From contig NZ_JBMERD010000004.1 in the NCBI RefSeq assembly GCF_048820935.1, forward strand, positions 62,001-126,000: a stretch of DNA of 64,000 bases, read 5' to 3'. Position numbers and translations under genes: made by a program. Positions 61,045 through 64,000 of the stretch are shown one piece after another. Positions within the stretch are counted from its first letter, which is position 1. Each line of letters opens with the position of its first letter. A model generated the notes under the pieces. It had not been told where the DNA came from. It worked only from the letters and a program-made list of their open reading frames with translations, and searched no databases. Source of the stretch: Algicoccus sp048820935 (lineage in GTDB: Bacteria > Pseudomonadota > Gammaproteobacteria > Burkholderiales > Burkholderiaceae_B).

Positions 61045-61058
61045 TTGATGCATATCAA
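61045..61058. promoter_or_regulatory. FNR/DNR-type box upstream of nirV
   Basis: Perfect palindrome TTGAT-GCAT-ATCAA. The centre (61051.5) lies about 41 bases upstream of a predicted start near 61093, if TAAATA at 61082-61087 is the -10; this is the class II activator position (-41.5). It also lies about 95 bases upstream of the divergent SCO start. The pattern is shared by FNR and NO-sensing DNR/NNR regulators. Confidence 0.7.
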
Positions 61059-61160
61059 TAAAATTTGTGACAAAATGTTTTTAAATAAGCTTTGATCATT
61101 TATTCTTTTGCTATGAAATACGAAAACATTAGATGATTGATGCCTCAATGAGGAATGGTG

Positions 61161-61976
61161 ATGAAAGTATTGTCGAGTAAAAACATCGGGATTATGTCTG
61201 CAGCCGTTTTGCTGGCGATGGGTGCTGGTTCTTCGCTCGCTGCGAATACCCAAACACAAATTCCGCAGGTTTCGGAACAGAAAATTCCGGCTGGGACGTT
61301 TCAGTATCAAATTGCCGGCTCATTTGTTGAAAATGGCTTGCCAACAGACGCCCCCAGTGTGCAAGGCGCAATTGACAAAGACATCCGTGTGATGACTCGC
61401 CAGGTTAGTCAGGCTGAGTACATGCAGTGTGTGTCTGACGGTGCTTGTGGTGCATTAGATAAAGGCTTTAGAAACTTCATGAGTGGTGATGCACCCGCCG
61501 TGGGGATTAGCTGGTTGGATGCGACAGACTATGCGAAATGGTTATCAGAAAAAACTGGGCAGGACTGGCGTTTGCCGACGTATGAAGAGTGGGTGAGGGC
61601 CGCAGCTGATAAGTACGAAGAAGAAGGCACTTTGGAGTCCGCACCAGATAATCCTGCAGTGCGGTGGTTGGCTGAGTATGATCGCGAGACCAGTCGACGC
61701 CAAGACCGAATTAAAGCGACTCAGCCGTTTGGTTATTTTGGGACCAATGAATATGGTTTGCAGGATATGGCTGGGAACGTGTGGGAGTGGACAGATACGT
61801 GTTTTCATACCTATCGAGATGGTGAGCACGTGAAAGAAAATTGTGGTGTTCGGGTGTTGGCAGGTGCACACGTAGCTGCGATGCCTGATTTTATTCGAGA
61901 TCCTAAAACGGGAGCCTGTTCAATTGGACTGCCACCCACCAATTTGGGATTTAGATTGGTGCGCGATGACAGGTAA
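61161..61976 (+). CDS. nirV: NirV-like SUMF1/EgtB-fold protein (nitrite-reductase associated)
   Basis: NirV proteins are periplasmic SUMF1-fold proteins encoded next to nirK in many denitrifiers; their exact job is unknown. The 271-residue product has a signal peptide (about 1-27, SSLAAN), then the SUMF1-like domain with VSQAEYMQC, WLDATDYAKWLSEKTGQDWRLPTYEEW, DMAGNVWEWT and GFRLVRDDR. Cysteines (about 93-100, 216, 228) could pair, but the catalytic pair of formylglycine-generating enzyme is not evident. ATG 61161 has AGGA six bases upstream; ATG 61155 touches the AGGA. An FNR-type box precedes it and nirK follows after 191 bases. Confidence 0.82.
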   Translation: MKVLSSKNIGIMSAAVLLAMGAGSSLAANTQTQIPQVSEQKIPAGTFQYQIAGSFVENGLPTDAPSVQGAIDKDIRVMTRQVSQAEYMQCVSDGACGALDKGFRNFMSGDAPAVGISWLDATDYAKWLSEKTGQDWRLPTYEEWVRAAADKYEEEGTLESAPDNPAVRWLAEYDRETSRRQDRIKATQPFGYFGTNEYGLQDMAGNVWEWTDTCFHTYRDGEHVKENCGVRVLAGAHVAAMPDFIRDPKTGACSIGLPPTNLGFRLVRDDR

Positions 61977-62027
61977 GTATGGTGTGGCATATTCACACTA
62001 AGCAGTAAGTGGTTTGGGACAAACAGT

Positions 62028-62041
62028 TTGATATAAATCAA
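62028..62041 (+). promoter_or_regulatory. FNR/DNR-type box upstream of nirK
   Basis: Perfect palindrome TTGAT-ATAA-ATCAA, centred at 62034.5. A TTTAGC-type -10 near 62064-62069 would put the start about 41 bases away, again the class II spacing, though the -10 match is poor. The ATG of nirK is 127 bases downstream. Confidence 0.72.
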
Positions 62042-62077
62042 AACCAACTAATCTACTCGGGTTTTAGCCTAAAAACA

Positions 62078-62091
62078 TTGATCTAGAACAA
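62078..62091 (+). promoter_or_regulatory. Second, imperfect FNR/DNR-like site before nirK
   Basis: TTGAT-CTAG-AACAA, differing from the palindrome at one base of the right arm. It lies near or just downstream of the predicted nirK start, where a bound regulator could block transcription or act on a second start site. Confidence 0.4.
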
Positions 62092-62167
62092 ATGTCAGGT
62101 TGAGTAAATATAGGATTATGAACCCACCAGTTAATTAAAGTTCATTCATTTAAAAAGGAGCACGACT

Positions 62168-63256
62168 ATGAAAAACTTTCGTCTTGGAATTCTTGCAACC
62201 TCCATGAGCTTATTGTGGGCTGGCGGTGCCATGGCAGCGACACCCGTTGATCAATTGGAGCGTATTCAGCCTAAGTTGCTTCCTCCGCCATTCGTGATGG
62301 AACATGATCAAGTGGCCAAAGGCGAGCCGAAAGTGGTTGAATTCACGTTGACCATCGAAGAAAAGAAAGTCGTGATTGATGAAGATAATGACACGACTTT
62401 GCAAGCCATGACATTTAACGGCACATTGCCAGGACCGACCATGGTCGTGCATGAAGGCGATTATGTCGAATTGACTTTGATCAACCCAACGGAAAGCGTG
62501 CTTGAGCACAATATTGACTTCCACGCCGCCACAGGTGCATTGGGTGGTGCAAGCTTAACAACCATTCAACCTGGTGAAGAAGTCGTGTTGCGCTTTAAAG
62601 CGGACCGCCCAGGAACATTTATTTATCACTGCGCGCCAGAAGGCATGGTGCCTTGGCACGTGGTGTCCGGTATGAGCGGCACAATCATGGTGCTGCCACG
62701 TGACGGTCTGAAAGATGGTCAAGGCAATCCGCTGACCTACGACAAGGTTTACACAATTGGTGAGATGGATCTGTACATCCCGACCGATGAGGATGGTGAG
62801 TACAAAGACTACGATACGCTGATGGAAAGCTACGGCGATACTTTGGAAGTCATGCGCACGCTCTTGCCTAGCCATATCGTGTTTAACGGTAAGGTTGGTG
62901 CATTGAGTGGTGACGGCGCACTGAAAGCCAATGTTGGTGACAATGTGCTCTTTATTCACAGTAGCGCAAACCGCGATACACGTCCTCACTTGATCGGTGG
63001 ACACGGTGACTATGTTTGGGAAACAGGTAAGTTCAATAACGCACCTGAAGTTGACCTTGAGACTTGGTTTATCCGCGGTGGTTCAGCTGGCGCAGCTCTG
63101 TACAAGTTTAAGCAGCCTGGTGTTTATGCTTACGTGAACCACAACCTGATCGAAGCTTTTGAGAAGGGAGCTTCAGGTCACGTGGTTGTTGAAGGCGACT
63201 GGGATGATGATCTGATGAAACAGGTCTCCGCTCCAGGTCCTATCAAGAGCAAATAA
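62168..63256 (+). CDS. nirK: Copper-containing nitrite reductase NirK (AniA-like)
   Basis: NirK reduces nitrite to nitric oxide in the periplasm, the key step of denitrification. The 362-residue product has a signal peptide ending near residue 23 (AMA-ATP) and two cupredoxin domains. Type 1 copper ligands are H114, C155, H164 and M169; type 2 ligands are H119, H154 and H325; the catalytic Asp117 and His274 are present too. AAAAGGAGC precedes ATG 62168. It is transcribed after nirV from its own FNR-type box and ended by a strong terminator. I see no downstream nor or nos genes within the window. Confidence 0.96.
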   Translation: MKNFRLGILATSMSLLWAGGAMAATPVDQLERIQPKLLPPPFVMEHDQVAKGEPKVVEFTLTIEEKKVVIDEDNDTTLQAMTFNGTLPGPTMVVHEGDYVELTLINPTESVLEHNIDFHAATGALGGASLTTIQPGEEVVLRFKADRPGTFIYHCAPEGMVPWHVVSGMSGTIMVLPRDGLKDGQGNPLTYDKVYTIGEMDLYIPTDEDGEYKDYDTLMESYGDTLEVMRTLLPSHIVFNGKVGALSGDGALKANVGDNVLFIHSSANRDTRPHLIGGHGDYVWETGKFNNAPEVDLETWFIRGGSAGAALYKFKQPGVYAYVNHNLIEAFEKGASGHVVVEGDWDDDLMKQVSAPGPIKSK

Positions 63257-63290
63257 GATCTAATTTGAATTGATCTTCTGATGTACTTAA

Positions 63291-63330
63291 GACGGGCGCT
63301 TTGTTGAAATAGCAAAGCGCCCGTCTTATA
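63291..63330. terminator. Strong terminator after nirK
   Basis: Thirteen-pair perfect stem GACGGGCGCTTTG (63291-63303) with CAAAGCGCCCGTC (63313-63325), loop TTGAAATAG, extended by A-T pairs, then TTATA. It separates nirK from the convergent surface-protein gene and can serve both strands. Confidence 0.88.
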
Positions 63331-63363
63331 TGGATGCTTTAGAAACCAATAATTTATGGCGTT

Positions 63364-64000
63364 TTATCCTAGAAGCCTGAAAGATTTGTGACCAGGATTA
63401 GAACTTCCGCCATTGTTCGATCCGCCTGAGTTCGAGCCTGATGAGTCATCAGAGCATATTGAGCCCATGCTGGGCGTATTGACTTGGAATGTGCTTTTAT
63501 TGGGGGGATCTGACAGTTTGATTGAAATTGTTCCTTCTGCAATCATGCCTGGTATATCGAATTGGTGTGAATTGCCATTGGCGTTGATCGTGTATTGGAG
63601 CTCTCGGTTTCCACCAACATAATGCATCCCATCAAATCTCAGTGTGTTGTGGTTACCAGATGCTTCGAGTAAAGGTCTGGGGCTGTGGTTTGGATCAGAT
63701 TGGTGAATAAATAAAATACCGTGAAGAGGATCGGTGCTGTCATTGGGTGCTTGCAGTGATACAACATTATTTGAACCACTTAAGCGGATGATAGGTGATT
63801 GCCATTTTGGATTTAAAAGCAAAAAGGTGACATTATTGCCCCTAATGTCATCACCATTTGAGCCGGTGTCTGTGTTGAATTGTCCGTCTATACAATAAAG
63901 ACCTGGTGCAAAAACGACTTTGCGTTCATGGATAATCAGATTTTGATGAAGACCAGGATAGTAAGTGGTTGTGGTGCCATCGCTTGTCGATGCGGGTGCG
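63364..64000 (-). CDS. TadG-like / Flp pilus-assembly-type surface protein, C-terminal part (5' truncated by window edge)
   Basis: The minus-strand frame is open to the window end, giving 211 codons with the stop at 63364-63366; TTG 63822 is not its start. The visible part has the layout of TadG/TadE-associated Flp pilus proteins: PGLYCIDGQFNTDTGSNGDD, then RGNNVTFLLLNPKW, VSLQAPND and HGILFIHQSD, and a low-complexity Ser/Gly/Asn stretch (SSGSNSGGSNNGGSS) at the C-terminus. I recognise the pattern by motif resemblance only. It is convergent with nirK and probably exported. The rest of a possible tad cluster would lie beyond the window. Confidence 0.6.
   Translation of the reverse strand, partial: APASTSDGTTTTYYPGLHQNLIIHERKVVFAPGLYCIDGQFNTDTGSNGDDIRGNNVTFLLLNPKWQSPIIRLSGSNNVVSLQAPNDSTDPLHGILFIHQSDPNHSPRPLLEASGNHNTLRFDGMHYVGGNRELQYTINANGNSHQFDIPGMIAEGTISIKLSDPPNKSTFQVNTPSMGSICSDDSSGSNSGGSNNGGSSNPGHKSFRLLG

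Overview
The window looks like chromosomal DNA of a betaproteobacterium of the order Burkholderiales, with an estimated GC near 50% by eye. The evidence is gene order: lptD-surA-rsmA, gloA/plsC/gmhB/glyS/glyQ, folK-pcnB-HAD-hda | purM, dnaX-ybaB-recR beside the 4.5S RNA gene, carA-carB, greA, yhbY | rlmE-ftsH-folP-glmM, and ppx | ppk1. A low-GC Alcaligenaceae-like lineage is my best guess, but I cannot fix the genus. Both window ends cut genes: lptD on the left and a TadG-like surface protein on the right. I see no insertion sequence, prophage, rRNA operon or CRISPR array.

Layout. 0-12 kb: envelope biogenesis (lptD, surA), rRNA methylation (rsmA), glycerate kinase, an SpmA-SpmB fusion, glyoxalase I, and a tight minus-strand run YgjP-like protease, plsC, gmhB, glyS, glyQ. 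12-22 kb: acyl-CoA and TCA metabolism. This holds a crotonase, class I fumarase, an unrecognised 111-residue gene, and two divergent catabolic blocks (CaiB + SDR against a PimC/PimD-like acyl-CoA dehydrogenase pair + MaoC-type hydratase + second CaiB) that meet at a palindromic operator candidate. 22-38 kb: housekeeping genes (folK, pcnB, hda, purM, miaA, mutL, amiC, tsaE, xerD, tRNA-Arg, transporters, 4.5S RNA, dnaX, ybaB, recR). 38-48 kb: a DASS-type anion transporter with an SDR, transaldolase, carAB, a phosphoglycerate mutase-like phosphatase and a ferredoxin-NADP reductase. 48-59 kb: greA with a terminator-bearing leader, then yhbY, rlmE, ftsH, folP, glmM, and the divergent polyphosphate pair ppx/ppk1. 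59-64 kb: tRNA-Pro, an orphan TacA-like antitoxin, marC, then a denitrification module of SCO-type copper chaperone, NirV-like protein and copper nitrite reductase NirK.

How the genes work together. Short overlaps of 1-4 bases couple YgjP/plsC/gmhB/glyS/glyQ, hda/HAD/pcnB, mutL/miaA, folP/glmM and MaoC/CaiB, which suggests shared transcripts. In the nitrite-reduction module, perfect TTGAT-N4-ATCAA sites lie upstream of both nirV and nirK, which fits anaerobic or NO-responsive control by an FNR/DNR-type regulator. The dnaX gene carries an uninterrupted A9 run exactly where domain III ends, with stops close by in both other frames, so it probably makes a short gamma-like product.

Most of the window is ordinary core genome. 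The best leads are the dnaX A9 site, the greA leader terminator (GraL-like), the two-component acyl-CoA dehydrogenase island with its operator, the nitrite-reductase regulatory sites, the orphan antitoxin by tRNA-Pro, and the unassigned stretch between fpr and greA. I found no clearly new multi-gene defence or mobile system.
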